Counted from the first letter of the stretch, positions 27,420 through 36,443 are shown. The stretch: DNA of 64,000 nucleotides from Streptomyces echinoruber (GCF_014651135.1 NZ_BMWH01000006.1:124001-188000), one strand, 5' to 3'. Numbers and translations are program-made. The notes: a model not told the origin generated them from the letters alone.

Positions 27420-28181
27420 ATGACCGAGCCGCAGCCGGATCCGCCCGTTGCGCCGCCGCAACTGGAGCCGATGCCCGAGGACTGGCGGCGGGCCCTGGCG
27501 GTGGTGGCCCACCCCGACGATCTGGAGTACGGCTGCGCGGCCGCCGTCGCCGCCTGGACCGACGCGGGCAAGCAGGTCGCGTACGTGCTCGCGACCCGCG
27601 GCGAGGCCGGCATCGACACGCTGGAGCCGGAGCGGTGCGGCCCGCTGCGGGAGCGGGAGCAGCGGGCCGGCGCCGCGGTCGTCGGCGTGTCGGTCGTGGA
27701 GTTCCTGGGGCACCGGGACGGCGTCGTCGCGTACGGTCCCGCCCTGCGCCGTGACATCGCCGCCGCGATCCGCCGCCACCGCCCCGAACTGGTGGTCACC
27801 CTCAACCACCGCGACACCTGGGACGGCAACGCCTGGAACACGCCCGACCACGTGGCCGTGGGCCGGGCCACGCTGGACGCCGCGGCCGACGCCGGCAACC
27901 GGTGGATCTTCCCCGAACTCGCCGCGCAGGGCCTGCAGCCGTGGGGCGGGGTGCGCTGGGTCGCCGTCGCCGGATCCGCCACCCCCACGCACGCCGTCGA
28001 CGCGCGCCCCGGTCTGGAGCGGGCGGTGCGTTCCCTGTTGGAACACCGCACCTACATCGAGGCGTTGACCGACGAGGACCCCGAAACCCACGCCCGCGGC
28101 TTCCTCACCCGCGTCGCCACCGCGGCGGGCGAGCGGTTCGGCGGGACGCCGGCGGTGGCGTTCGAACTGTTCAGCAGATGA
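27420..28181 (+). CDS. PIG-L family deacetylase
   Basis: A 253-residue protein. The zinc motif AVVAHPDDLEYGCAAAVAAW (AHPDD) starts the LmbE-like fold. ATRGEAGIDTLEPERCGPLR and later HRDTWDGNAWNTPDHVAVGR supply the other conserved His and Asp residues. Family members deacetylate N-acetylglucosamine conjugates such as mycothiol precursors. The substrate here is unknown; MshB usually has its own locus, so this is probably a paralogue. Confidence 0.88.
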   Translation: MTEPQPDPPVAPPQLEPMPEDWRRALAVVAHPDDLEYGCAAAVAAWTDAGKQVAYVLATRGEAGIDTLEPERCGPLREREQRAGAAVVGVSVVEFLGHRDGVVAYGPALRRDIAAAIRRHRPELVVTLNHRDTWDGNAWNTPDHVAVGRATLDAAADAGNRWIFPELAAQGLQPWGGVRWVAVAGSATPTHAVDARPGLERAVRSLLEHRTYIEALTDEDPETHARGFLTRVATAAGERFGGTPAVAFELFSR

Positions 28182-28211
28182 CGACGGGCGGCCGAGGGTG
28201 AGGAGGGACGC

Positions 28212-29108
28212 ATGACGACGGGCACGGACGAGCCGGCGGAGCGCTTCGAGGAGCACCGCGGGCACCTGAAGGCGGTGGCCCACCGCATGCTGGGCTCCCT
28301 GACCGAGGCGGAGGACGCCGTCCAGGAGACCTGGCTGAGACTCAGCAGCGCGGACACCGGCGACGTCCGCAACCTCGGCGGCTGGCTGACCACCGTCACC
28401 GGCCGGGTCTGCCTGGACCTGCTGCGCTCGCGCGCCGCGCGCCGCGAGGAGCCCATGGACGACACCTTCGTCCCGGACCCCGTGCTGCGGCCCCTGGGGC
28501 GGACCGATCCGGAGCAGGAGGCGCTGCGGGCCGACTCGGTCGGGCTCGCCCTGCTGGTGGTGCTGGAGACGCTGGAACCGGCCGAGCGGGTCGCGTTCGT
28601 GCTGCACGACCTGTTCGCCGTGCCGTTCGACACCGTCGCGCCGATCGTGGAGCGCTCCCCGGCCGCCGCCCGGCAACTGGCCAGCCGCGCCCGCCGCCGG
28701 GTGCGCGAGGCCACCCCGTCGGCCGACCCCGACCCCAGGCGGCAGCGCAGGGCGCTGGAAGCCTTCCTGGCCGCCTCGCGCGCCGGCGACTTCGAGGCGC
28801 TCCTCGGCGTCCTCGACCCGGACGTGGTGCTGCGCGCCGACTCCGGTGTCCTCGCGCGCGGCGCGGCCGCCTCCAAGCTGGTGCGCGGCGCCCGGCCCGT
28901 GGCGGAGAACGCGTTCGTCTTCCGCCACTACGCCCACCTGGCCCGGTTCGTACTGGTCAACGGGGCGGTGGGGCTGGTCACGGTGAGCGAGGGGCGGCCG
29001 CTGTCGGTCACGGCCGCCACGGTCGCCGACGACCGGATCACCGGCCTGTACATCCTGGCCGACCCCGAGCGGCTGGCCCGCCTGGAACTGCCGGAGTCCA
29101 CCGGCTGA
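28212..29108 (+). CDS. ECF41-type RNA polymerase sigma factor (SigJ-like) with SnoaL-like C-terminal domain
   Basis: A 298-residue protein. Region 2 is [20 protein letters not shown] followed by QETWLRL; region 4 includes [20 protein letters not shown]. The C-terminal 110 residues form the SnoaL-like domain typical of ECF41 that controls sigma activity in cis ([20 protein letters not shown], then [12 protein letters not shown]). Such factors have no separate anti-sigma. ECF41 genes usually sit beside a small redox enzyme; here the neighbours are PIG-L and a Cys-rich protein instead. RBS AGGAGGG. Confidence 0.9.
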   Translation: MTTGTDEPAERFEEHRGHLKAVAHRMLGSLTEAEDAVQETWLRLSSADTGDVRNLGGWLTTVTGRVCLDLLRSRAARREEPMDDTFVPDPVLRPLGRTDPEQEALRADSVGLALLVVLETLEPAERVAFVLHDLFAVPFDTVAPIVERSPAAARQLASRARRRVREATPSADPDPRRQRRALEAFLAASRAGDFEALLGVLDPDVVLRADSGVLARGAAASKLVRGARPVAENAFVFRHYAHLARFVLVNGAVGLVTVSEGRPLSVTAATVADDRITGLYILADPERLARLELPESTG

Positions 29109-29131
29109 ACCGGGCGGCGCGTTCCCGCGGC

Positions 29132-29226
29132 GGTGCGGGCCGCCGGAACCGGTGCGGGCCGTCGGAACCGGTACGGGCCGCCCGGACCGGTTCGGGCGGC
29201 CCGCGACGGTCCGGGCCGCCCCGGTC
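29132..29226. repeat. Five exact-length 19-bp tandem repeats
   Basis: Five units of exactly 19 bases (pattern GGTNCGGGCCGYCNGNACC) fill the spacer from 29132 to 29226, ending 15 bases before the ATG of the pentapeptide protein. The regular phasing of nearly two helical turns suggests a protein-binding array or slippage product. Confidence 0.8.
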
Positions 29227-29241
29227 GGTAGGGTGGAGCCC

Positions 29242-30090
29242 ATGCCTGATCGAACGTCCGGCCGAGAGACGCTGCGGGGCGACTGCGCGCGGTGCTTCGG
29301 GCTGTGCTGCGTCGCCCTCCCGTTCGCCGCGTCGGCGGACTTCGCCCTCGACAAGCCGGCCGGGACGCCCTGCCCGCACCTCGGCGGCGACCACCGCTGC
29401 GGCATCCACGCGGTGCTGCGGCGGCGCGGCTTCACCGGCTGCACCGTCTACGACTGCTTCGGTGCCGGCCAGAAGGTCTCCCAGGTCACCTTCGGCGGAC
29501 GCGACTGGCGCGGCGGGCCGCCCGGGCACGCCCGGCAGATGTTCACCGTCTTCCCGGTGATGCGGCAGCTGCACGAGATGCTGTGGTACCTCGCCGAGGC
29601 GCTCACCCTGCCCGCGGCCCGCCCCGTCCACCCCGACTTGCGCCGCGCGCTCGCCGACACCGAGCGCCTGACCCTCGGCACGCCCGCGGAGCTCGCCGCG
29701 CTGGACGTGGCCGCGCACCGGCGGCGGGTCGACGCGCTGCTGCTGCGCACCAGCGAACTGATCCGCGCGGCCGCGACCCCGGGCGGCGGCCGGCCGGGCC
29801 GGAGGAAGGACCGCCGGGGCGCAGACCTGGCCGGGGCCCGCCTGAAGGGTGCCGACCTGCGCGGCGCGACCCTGCGCGGCGCCTGCCTCATCGCCGCCGA
29901 CCTCACCGGTGCCGACCTGACCGGCGCCGACCTCATCGGCGCCGACCTGCGGGATGCGGACCTCACGGACGCCGACCTGACCGGTGCGTTCTTCCTCACC
30001 CAGCCGCAGCTCGACGCGGCCCGCGGCAGCGCCAACACCCGGCTGCCGGCGTCGCTCGCCCGGCCCGCGCACTGGACCGCGCAGAGCTGA
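29242..30090 (+). CDS. Cys-rich (YkgJ-like) N-terminus fused to pentapeptide repeats
   Basis: A 282-residue protein. The N-terminus carries a cysteine cluster ([14 protein letters not shown], then [10 protein letters not shown], and [15 protein letters not shown]), probably binding zinc or iron. A helical middle follows. Residues about 190-245 are classic pentapeptide repeats A(D/N)LXX ([20 protein letters not shown], then [18 protein letters not shown]), forming a right-handed beta helix. Pentapeptide proteins can mimic DNA, but this repeat is short. Function unknown. It follows the ECF41 gene by 133 bp. Confidence 0.8.
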   Translation: MPDRTSGRETLRGDCARCFGLCCVALPFAASADFALDKPAGTPCPHLGGDHRCGIHAVLRRRGFTGCTVYDCFGAGQKVSQVTFGGRDWRGGPPGHARQMFTVFPVMRQLHEMLWYLAEALTLPAARPVHPDLRRALADTERLTLGTPAELAALDVAAHRRRVDALLLRTSELIRAAATPGGGRPGRRKDRRGADLAGARLKGADLRGATLRGACLIAADLTGADLTGADLIGADLRDADLTDADLTGAFFLTQPQLDAARGSANTRLPASLARPAHWTAQS

Positions 30091-30134
30091 CGGCCGCGTG
30101 CCGCGCCTTTTCCGGTGCGCCGCCGCCCTGGCGC

Positions 30135-30202
30135 CGCACGCCTCCCTGCCCGGCGCCCGCACGCCTCCCTGCCCGGCGCCCGCACGCCTCCCCGCCCGGC
30201 CC
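30135..30202. repeat. 23-bp tandem repeat, nearly three copies
   Basis: CGCACGCCTCCCTGCCCGGC plus GCC repeats at 30135-30157 and 30158-30180, then a partial copy to about 30202. It lies between two convergent genes. Confidence 0.75.
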
Positions 30203-30231
30203 GGCGGACGCGCGGACGCCCCGCGCACCGC

Positions 30232-31449
30232 CTACCGCGGCAGCGCGCAGGCGGCGAGGGGTGAGGGGAACGGCCGTCCCGCGAGGCGCAGCGCCCCGCT
30301 CGCGCCGTCGACATGGAAGACGCTGACGCCGCCGGAGCGCTGGTTGGCCGCGAACAGCAGCCCGCCGTCCGGGGAGAGGGCGAGGTGCCGCGGGAAGTCG
30401 CCGGCCACCGGCACGGTGCCCAGCAGCTCCAGCCGGGCCCCGGCCGCGTGGACGGCGTACCGGGCGATGGTGTTGTCGCCCCGGTTGGCGAGGAACGCGT
30501 GGCGGCCGTCGGCCGTCACCACGAACTGCGCCGGGTAGTTGGGGTCGGCCCCGCTGCCCGTGGACTGCGGCGCGCCGATGGTCAGGCGGCCGCTGTCCGG
30601 GTCGTAGGCGCACACCGCGACCGTGTCGTCGCTCTCGTTGGCCAGGTAGGCGTACCGCCCGCCGGGATGGAAGGTCAGGTGCCGCGGTCCGGCGCCCGGC
30701 CGGGTGTGCGCCCGGGCGACCTCGGTGAGCGTGCCCGCCCGCTCGTCGAGGCGGTAGGTGTACACGGTGTCGGTGCCCAGGTCCACGGCGAGCACGTGGC
30801 GGCCGTCCGGGCCGGTGATCACCTGGTGGGCGTGCGGTCCCTGCTGCCCCGGGCCGGGCGCGGGGCTGGTGTGCCGCACCAGGTCGGTGCGCTCGCCGAG
30901 CCGGCCGGAGCCGTCGACGGGGTGCACGGCCACGCTGCCGGAGGTGTAGTCGGCGCTCAGCAGCCAGCGCCCGCCCGGGTGCACCGACAGGTGGCAGGTG
31001 CCCGCCCCGCCGGTGGCGCGGGTGCCCAGGATCCTGCGGTCGGCGAGCCGGATCGCGGTCACCGCGCCCTCGGGCCGCTCCTGGGCGGCGTACAGCGTGT
31101 GCCCGTCCGGGTGCACCGCGAGGTACGACGGGTCGGGGACGCCGGTGAGGGTGCCCCGGTGCGTGATCCGGCCCGTCGCCGGGTCGTAGGCGGCCAGCGC
31201 GATGCCGCTGCCGCCGCCTTCGGCAAAGGTGTAGGTGCCCAGGTACAGCGGGCGGGGCCCCGAGGGTCCGGCGGCGCGGCGCGGCGGGGCCGTGCCGGGG
31301 CGCGGGCTGCTCGCCGGGCGCGCGGGCGCCGCCCGGTCCGCGTCGCAGGCGGACACGAGCACCGCCGCCGTCAGTCCCGCGAGCGCCCCGGCGGCACGGC
31401 GCCTGCTCCAGCCGCCGTGCGCCGCCGCTTCCTCCACCCCGCCGCCCAT
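30232..31449 (-). CDS. Beta-propeller lactonase-family lipoprotein
   Basis: A 405-residue protein. Twin-arginine-like signal SRRRAAGALAGLTAAVLVSAC ends at a lipobox Cys. A seven-bladed propeller of the 6-phosphogluconolactonase/YbhE (Lactonase) family follows: PLYLGTYTFAEGGGSGIALA, repeated VHPDGHTLYAA, FHPGGRYAYLANES and LSPDGGLLFAANQRSGGVSV. Being exported, it is unlikely to be the pentose-pathway enzyme; the substrate is unknown. ATG 31449 is chosen because GAGGTG lies 6 bases upstream. Confidence 0.85.
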   Translation of the reverse strand: MGGGVEEAAAHGGWSRRRAAGALAGLTAAVLVSACDADRAAPARPASSPRPGTAPPRRAAGPSGPRPLYLGTYTFAEGGGSGIALAAYDPATGRITHRGTLTGVPDPSYLAVHPDGHTLYAAQERPEGAVTAIRLADRRILGTRATGGAGTCHLSVHPGGRWLLSADYTSGSVAVHPVDGSGRLGERTDLVRHTSPAPGPGQQGPHAHQVITGPDGRHVLAVDLGTDTVYTYRLDERAGTLTEVARAHTRPGAGPRHLTFHPGGRYAYLANESDDTVAVCAYDPDSGRLTIGAPQSTGSGADPNYPAQFVVTADGRHAFLANRGDNTIARYAVHAAGARLELLGTVPVAGDFPRHLALSPDGGLLFAANQRSGGVSVFHVDGASGALRLAGRPFPSPLAACALPR

Positions 31450-31563
31450 GCGCTGCACCTCAGGTCGTCGGCCACCCGGTCCCGGACACCTTCGCCCGTC
31501 CGGGCCGCCCGGCGCAAACCCGTGGGCGGCGGTGTCACCTGCCGCGCGACCGGCGCGGCGGGC

Positions 31564-32634
31564 TCACCACGAGCCGTCCTGCACCGGTTTGCCCGGCGCG
31601 TCCTTCAGCGGGGTGATCTGCTGCGCGGACGGCGGCTGCCACGGGTCGAGGTCGTCGCCGAGCCAGTCGCCGACCGGCTTGACCGCCTCCAGGGCGGGGG
31701 CGGGGGAGAGGTCCTCGCCGTCCTGGTCGTAGTAGTCGAACCACGGCAGGCCGGCCCGCGTGTACGCCGCGCGGTCCACCGGTGACGGCGGCGGCTCCTC
31801 GCCGGTGATACGGCGCCACTCCGGCGGCGTCACCAGGTGCACGAACACCCGCCCGGCGGGCTCCTCGGCCCAGTCGCCCGGCGGCCGCTCGTCCCGGTAC
31901 ACCTCCTGCCGCATCGACCTGCCGACGCCGAGACCCAGCGACGCGGGGCTCCGGGGCGGGCCGCCCGCCGGCGCGGGGGCCGCTCCCGGAGCCGGCGGGG
32001 CCGCCCCCGGAGCCGAAAGGGCCGCCATCGGGAACGCCGCGCCGCCGTACCCCCCAGGAGGGGCGGCGGCCCTGCGGGCCCGCTCCTGCGCGGCGCGCGC
32101 CTCGCGCCACGCGGCCAGTTTCCCCGGCCGCAGCGGGAAGGACTGCACCTGCACCCCGCCCCACACCTCCTCGCCGGTGACCTGGCCCTCGACGGTGGCA
32201 CCCAGGCCCAGCGGGACGGCCACGAACTGACGGACCGTGCCCGTACCGGAGTTGATGCCGTCCAGCCACGGCTGCCGGGGCAGCACGAGGTAGTTCTGCG
32301 GGTCCCGGGTGAGGCGGTCGCTCCACGGCCGACCCGACACGGCGCACACCTTGCCCGCGCCGACCTGCAGCGCGGCCGGTTCGACGGTGCCGGCGAAGCT
32401 CAGCCACATCGCCTCGCGCAGGTACATCGGCAGCAGCACGCCGCCGCGGGCCCGCATCCGCTCCGGCGCGGTGTCCGGGAAGTCGCTCACCCGCCGCAGC
32501 GGGAACTCGCCCAGCCCGGGCGGCAGCGGATGCGTGCCCGTCTCCGGCAGGCGCAGCGTGCGCACGAAGCGCACCGCCACCCCGCCCGGCAACCGCAGTG
32601 TGTTCCCGTCGACCCGTACCGTCGTGCCGTCCAC
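31564..32634 (-). CDS. Conserved protein of unknown function (356 aa)
   Basis: A soluble protein starting with GTG (GAGGGGAG upstream). It contains VLLPMYLREAMWLSFAGTVE, a DPQNYLVLPRQPWLDGINSG segment, and GVQVQSFPLRPGKLAAWREA. A low-complexity Ala/Pro/Gly linker lies at residues about 190-235. The pattern is known to me only as a conserved hypothetical family that can be found beyond actinomycetes. No catalytic motif is identifiable. It lies 68 bases downstream of the FUSC-like gene on the same strand, so it may be in its operon. Confidence 0.72.
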   Translation of the reverse strand: MDGTTVRVDGNTLRLPGGVAVRFVRTLRLPETGTHPLPPGLGEFPLRRVSDFPDTAPERMRARGGVLLPMYLREAMWLSFAGTVEPAALQVGAGKVCAVSGRPWSDRLTRDPQNYLVLPRQPWLDGINSGTGTVRQFVAVPLGLGATVEGQVTGEEVWGGVQVQSFPLRPGKLAAWREARAAQERARRAAAPPGGYGGAAFPMAALSAPGAAPPAPGAAPAPAGGPPRSPASLGLGVGRSMRQEVYRDERPPGDWAEEPAGRVFVHLVTPPEWRRITGEEPPPSPVDRAAYTRAGLPWFDYYDQDGEDLSPAPALEAVKPVGDWLGDDLDPWQPPSAQQITPLKDAPGKPVQDGSW

Positions 32635-32702
32635 CGGCCGCTCCCCTCACGTCGTACCCATCTGGCGTCGGACGACGGCCACACGGACCGACTTCCTCGA
32701 CT

Positions 32703-33956
32703 TCAGGAACGCCGGCCGGCCGGTGCGCGGTTCCCCCGCCGGCGCTGCGGCAGCCCCACGCGCTCCCGCAGCCGGGACAGGCGCGACAGGCGCTCGCGCT
32801 GCTCCCGGGTGTGGCGGTCCAGCTCCTCCAGCAGCCGGCGCGAGCGGTGCTCGGTGTCCAACTCGTCCAGCATACGGTTGACCTCGGTCAGCACGGCGCC
32901 CAGCAGCTGCCACTGGCGGGCGTCGCGCTGCACCTCCTCCAGCAGCAGCTGGGCCAGCTTGTCGCGGGTGGCGGCGGCCTGCCGCAGCTCGGCGGCCAGC
33001 CGGTCCTCGGCCGACTCGGCGCTGCGGCTGACATGGGTGGTGACCAGCACCGCGAAGCTGACCACCGCGTCGGCGACCTCCGACAGCAGCTCCTCGACGA
33101 CCTCGCCGATGTGCGGCGGGAACAGTGGTTCGGGATCGCGCTGCTTGGCCAGGTCGGTGAAGGTGCGGGCGAGCACCCGCAGCACGACCGTGCAGATCTC
33201 CAGGGTGTCCAGGCCGGTGCGCAGCACCACCCGGTGCAGCAGGCCCTCCCGCACCCGCGGGTTGAGCCGCAGGCTGTCCTCGGCCTGCCGCAGGTCCGCG
33301 TCCACCTCGGCGATGTCGTGGTCGAGGCGGCGCGCCTCGTGCAGCCGCTCGGTGGTCCGCTCGACGCGGGTGCCGCGGCCGGCCGCCTCCTCGCCCAGGC
33401 GCAGCATCAGCCGCCGCACCCGGCGGGCCAGCCCCTCGATCGACTCGCCCGCCTCGTCGACCCACACCGGCGGCGGCAGCAGCAGGTTGGAGACCATGCC
33501 GACCGTCGCGCCGATCAGCGTCTCCACGATCCGCGCCCACGCGGTGCTGCCGACGGTGGTCACGCCGAGCACCAGCATCGCGCTGATCGCCACCTCCTGC
33601 ACGAACTCGTGCACCCGCACCAGGTGGCCCACGGCCAGCGCCGCCACGACCACCAGCGCCAGGCTCCACCAGGTCAGGCCCACCAACTGGCTGAAGGCGA
33701 TGGCGACCAGTACGCCCGCCACCACCGAGTTCACGCGGCGGATGCCCGTCTTGAGGGTGGCGTAGAGGGTGACCTGGACGACCAGCAGCGCGGTCAGGGG
33801 GGCGGTCAGCGGCGCGGGCTCCGGACTGAGGTGCAGCGCGACGACGTAGGCGATCGACGCCGCGGTCGCGGACCGCAGCGCCTGCACCACCGCCGGGTCC
33901 CGGCGCCGTTTCACGTACCGCTGGAGGGACACCGACCACTCACGTACATCTTGCAT
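32703..33956 (-). CDS. FUSC/aromatic acid exporter-like membrane protein
   Basis: A 417-residue protein. The first 170 residues contain about six TMs (QALRSATAASIAYVVALHLS, then APLTALLVVQVTLYATLKTG). A long cytoplasmic helical, coiled-coil-rich C-terminus follows (residues 180-400, basic at the end). It matches the FUSC/ArAE-type family, proposed to export aromatic acids. A paralogue lies at 39351-40532. Perfect 16-bp palindrome 34063-34078 lies about 107 bases upstream. Confidence 0.82.
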   Translation of the reverse strand: MQDVREWSVSLQRYVKRRRDPAVVQALRSATAASIAYVVALHLSPEPAPLTAPLTALLVVQVTLYATLKTGIRRVNSVVAGVLVAIAFSQLVGLTWWSLALVVVAALAVGHLVRVHEFVQEVAISAMLVLGVTTVGSTAWARIVETLIGATVGMVSNLLLPPPVWVDEAGESIEGLARRVRRLMLRLGEEAAGRGTRVERTTERLHEARRLDHDIAEVDADLRQAEDSLRLNPRVREGLLHRVVLRTGLDTLEICTVVLRVLARTFTDLAKQRDPEPLFPPHIGEVVEELLSEVADAVVSFAVLVTTHVSRSAESAEDRLAAELRQAAATRDKLAQLLLEEVQRDARQWQLLGAVLTEVNRMLDELDTEHRSRRLLEELDRHTREQRERLSRLSRLRERVGLPQRRRGNRAPAGRRS

Positions 33957-34047
33957 CGTCAGCGACTGTTCCCCTTCTCCGGGCGTGTGAACGTCTGGAG
34001 GGACATACGCGTACGAAACAGTGGACGCCTCGTGGGGCGGGGGCGGT

Positions 34048-34105
34048 TTCCCGGAACGTTTTCCGGAAACGTTTCCGGGAACCAGTATCCGGCTTCCGGA
34101 AAACC
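34048..34105. promoter_or_regulatory. Perfect 16-bp palindrome within a cluster of TTCCGGAA motifs
   Basis: CCGGAAACGTTTCCGG (34063-34078) is a perfect dyad with the central CG and GAAACGTTTC core typical of LacI/GalR operators. TTCCCGGAA, TTCCGGAA, TTCCGGGAA and TTCCGGAA recur around it. It lies between the FBP-domain gene's 3' end and the FUSC-like gene's start, so the FUSC-like gene is the likely target. Confidence 0.65.
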
Positions 34106-34140
34106 GGTGTCCGCCGGCTTGCGGAGAGCCGGTGTCCGGC

Positions 34141-34635
34141 TCAGCGGGACAACTGGTCGAGGAAGGCGAAGAGGTTGCCCGTGGTGCGGGCGATCTGCTC
34201 CTCCAGGGTCAGGCTCTCCTCGAACCGCGTACCGGACTCGGGGACCTTCCGGCCGCGCAGGTACAGGGAGCAGGCCAGGTCGGTGCAGATGTACAGCCCG
34301 ACCGAGTTGCCCTCGCGGCCCGCCGCGCCCGCCTTGCGCGCGGTCATCAGGGAGACGCCGCCGCGCGGATGGGCCGTCAGGCACAGCGAGCACAGACTGC
34401 GGTGCAGAAAGCCGCGCTGCGCGGTGGTGACGCGCAGCGCCACGCCGACCGGCCGGCCCTCCCGCTCGGCGACGAGATAACCGCGCTCGGGCGCGCCCGG
34501 ATCCCGCCAGCCGAGGAAGTCCAGGTCGTCCCACGGGCGTTCGGCGAGGTCGCGGGGGAGCGGCAGGCGCTTGGCCTCGCCCTTCGAGCAGTTGATGAAC
34601 GAGGTGCGGATGTCCTGCTCGGTGAGGGGTCTCAT
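34141..34635 (-). CDS. FBP-domain (EF-G-binding) zinc-finger protein
   Basis: A 164-residue protein. The N-terminal part (RPLTEQDIRTSFINCSKGEA) and Cys pairs CSLCLTAHPRGGVSLMTARK and CTDLACSLYLRGRKVPES form the treble-clef zinc finger of FBP domains. These bind elongation factor G and relate to FusB, which frees EF-G stalled by fusidic acid. Role in resistance here is not known. ATG 34635 has no clear Shine-Dalgarno; TTG 34686 is in frame. Confidence 0.85.
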   Translation of the reverse strand: MRPLTEQDIRTSFINCSKGEAKRLPLPRDLAERPWDDLDFLGWRDPGAPERGYLVAEREGRPVGVALRVTTAQRGFLHRSLCSLCLTAHPRGGVSLMTARKAGAAGREGNSVGLYICTDLACSLYLRGRKVPESGTRFEESLTLEEQIARTTGNLFAFLDQLSR

Positions 34636-34955
34636 GAGGGAGGGCTTTCTGCTGTCCGGGCGAATACGCCTAGAGGTTCTAGGCAAGCGCCTAGGGTAGG
34701 AAGGCGGGAGGGAGGGGAGCCAGCGAATTTCGCCGGCACCGACACCGGCGACGACGGCCTCACCGTCTCGGAGTTGCGCCGCCCTCTGACTACCGCTGAC
34801 TACCGCGGCCCCGAGTGCGTCGCCCTCGGTGTCCGCCCGGCCGGCAAGGCGGCCGGCCGCCGGGCGCCGGGGCGCTCGCGTCCGGCGATCGGGCGGCGGT
34901 ATCGTGCCCGGGCGGAAGGTGATCGACGGGGCGGTACGGGTCCGGAAGGAGCCGC
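34636..34955. other. Divergent spacer between FBP and ROK genes
   Basis: This is a 320-bp spacer. The left part holds the CCTAG-type palindrome cluster (34668-34695). The right part includes a repeated ACTACCGC word near 34789-34806 and the GGAAGGAG ribosome site of the ROK gene. No further gene is seen. Confidence 0.5.
34668..34695. promoter_or_regulatory. CCTAG palindrome cluster upstream of FBP gene
   Basis: GCCTAGAGGTTCTAGGC (34668-34684) is a perfect 7-3-7 inverted repeat. It overlaps a second one, CTAGGC-AAGC-GCCTAG (34679-34694). CTAG is rare in Streptomyces DNA, so three in 26 bases is unusual. The cluster starts 32 bases before the FBP ATG, in the promoter or leader, and is a likely operator. 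Confidence 0.65.
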
Positions 34956-36245
34956 ATGGCGGGGCGCGGCGGGCGCACGGTGCGCGACCTCAGGCGGGGC
35001 AACCGCGCGGCCGTGCTGCAACGGCTGTACTTCGACGGCCCCCTCAGCCGCCTCGACCTCGGCCCCGCGACCGGCCTGAGCTCCGGATCGATCAGCAACG
35101 TCGTCGCCGAGCTGATCGCCGACGGGCTGGTCGAGGAGGCCGGCAGCGTCGGCTCCGATGGCGGCCGCCCCCGCACCCTGCTGCGCGTCTCGCCCGCCGG
35201 CGGCCACCTCATCGGCGTCGACGTCGGCGAGACCCGGGTGCGCGTGGAGCTGTTCGACCTCGCCCTCACCGAACTCGCCCGCACCGAACGGCCCCTGGAC
35301 GAGCGGACGTACGCCGCCGACACCGTCGCCGGGCACATCCGCGACGGTGTCGCCGAGGTCCTCGCCGCCACCGGGGTCGCCGCGCGCGGCCTGCTCGGCG
35401 TGGGCATCGGCGTGCCGGGCATCGTCGAGCCCACCCCCGACCGGGGCGCCGTCGTGCACGGGCAGACCGTCGGCTGGGACGCGGTGCCGCTGGAGGCGCT
35501 GCTGCGCGCCGGGCCCGGCCTGCCCGACTCGGTGCCCTGCTTCGTCGACAACGGCGCCCGGACCCTGGGCCAGGCCGAGATGTGGTTCGGTGCCGGGCGC
35601 GGCGCCCGCAGCGCCGTCGTCGTCCTGCTCGGCTCCGGCATAGGCGCCTGCCTGGTCACCCCGGACGCCGAGCACGGCCGCGCCCTGGAGTGGGGGCACC
35701 TGACCGTGCGGGTGCGCGGGCGCCGCTGCCGCTGCGGGGCGCGCGGCTGCCTGGAGGCCTACGCCGGCGCCGCCTCGCTGCTGGCCCGCTGGCGCGAGCA
35801 GGGCGGCCGGCCGCCCGCCGGCGCCGACGAGGAGACCGCGCTGGCCGCGCTGGCCGCCGCCGCCCGCCCGGCGGACGGCACCGCCGCCGACCCCACCGCG
35901 CAAGCGGTGCTGGAGGAGGCCGCCGAGTACCTCGGCGCGGGCCTCGCCGACCTGGTCAACCTCTTCCAGCCGGAACGCATCCTCATCGGCGGCTGGGCCG
36001 GTCTGACCCTCGGCCCGCAGCTACTGCCGGAGATCCGCCGGCACGCCGCCGCGTACGCGCTGCGGCACCCGGCCCGCAAGGTGACCGTCGACATGGGGCG
36101 GCTCGGGCCCGACGCGGTGACCGTCGGCGCCGCCGTGCTGCCGCTCGCCGACTTCTTCGCCCGCGGCGGCCGCCGCGCCGAGCCCGCCCCGTCGAGCCCG
36201 CCGCCCGCCTGGCACGCCGCGCTGGGGGAGCGGGCCCTGCACTGA
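34956..36245 (+). CDS. ROK-family transcriptional regulator
   Basis: A 429-residue protein. An N-terminal winged helix (NRAAVLQRLYFDGPLSRLDL, then LSSGSISNVVAELIADGLV) is joined to a ROK sugar-kinase-like domain (LIGVDVGETRVRVELFD, GIGVPGIVEPTPDRG). The zinc motif CRCGARGCLEAYAG is intact. Such proteins are XylR/NagC-type repressors that respond to sugars or sugar phosphates. No sugar gene is adjacent, so the target is unknown. GGAAGGAG precedes the ATG. Confidence 0.9.
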   Translation: MAGRGGRTVRDLRRGNRAAVLQRLYFDGPLSRLDLGPATGLSSGSISNVVAELIADGLVEEAGSVGSDGGRPRTLLRVSPAGGHLIGVDVGETRVRVELFDLALTELARTERPLDERTYAADTVAGHIRDGVAEVLAATGVAARGLLGVGIGVPGIVEPTPDRGAVVHGQTVGWDAVPLEALLRAGPGLPDSVPCFVDNGARTLGQAEMWFGAGRGARSAVVVLLGSGIGACLVTPDAEHGRALEWGHLTVRVRGRRCRCGARGCLEAYAGAASLLARWREQGGRPPAGADEETALAALAAAARPADGTAADPTAQAVLEEAAEYLGAGLADLVNLFQPERILIGGWAGLTLGPQLLPEIRRHAAAYALRHPARKVTVDMGRLGPDAVTVGAAVLPLADFFARGGRRAEPAPSSPPPAWHAALGERALH

Positions 36246-36279
36246 CGTTTCGGTGATCACCGCGGTGGTACCCGCGCTG

Positions 36280-36338
36280 TTCGGACACCACCTCGGACAC
36301 CACCGGGTTCGAATACCACCGGGTTCGGACACCACCGG
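36280..36338. repeat. Four TTCGGACACCACCGG-like repeats
   Basis: Four copies of 13-16 bases run from 36280 to 36338 (one reads TTCGAATACCACCGGG), between the ROK gene and the small acidic protein. The same GGACACC word forms the array at 10323-10390. Confidence 0.65.
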
Positions 36339-36443
36339 CCGCAGGCCGCGAGAGCAGGCCCCGGACGACCTGGAGGACCTGGAGGATCCGGAAGCCCCGG
36401 ATCCCGCACACCCGGACCCCAAAAGCCTCGGAAGGAGGACACC

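Noticed and set aside
36253..36443. Open frame upstream of the small acidic protein
   Set aside because: It is made of GGACACC repeats, has no ribosome site and no family resemblance; the strong RBS belongs to GTG 36444.
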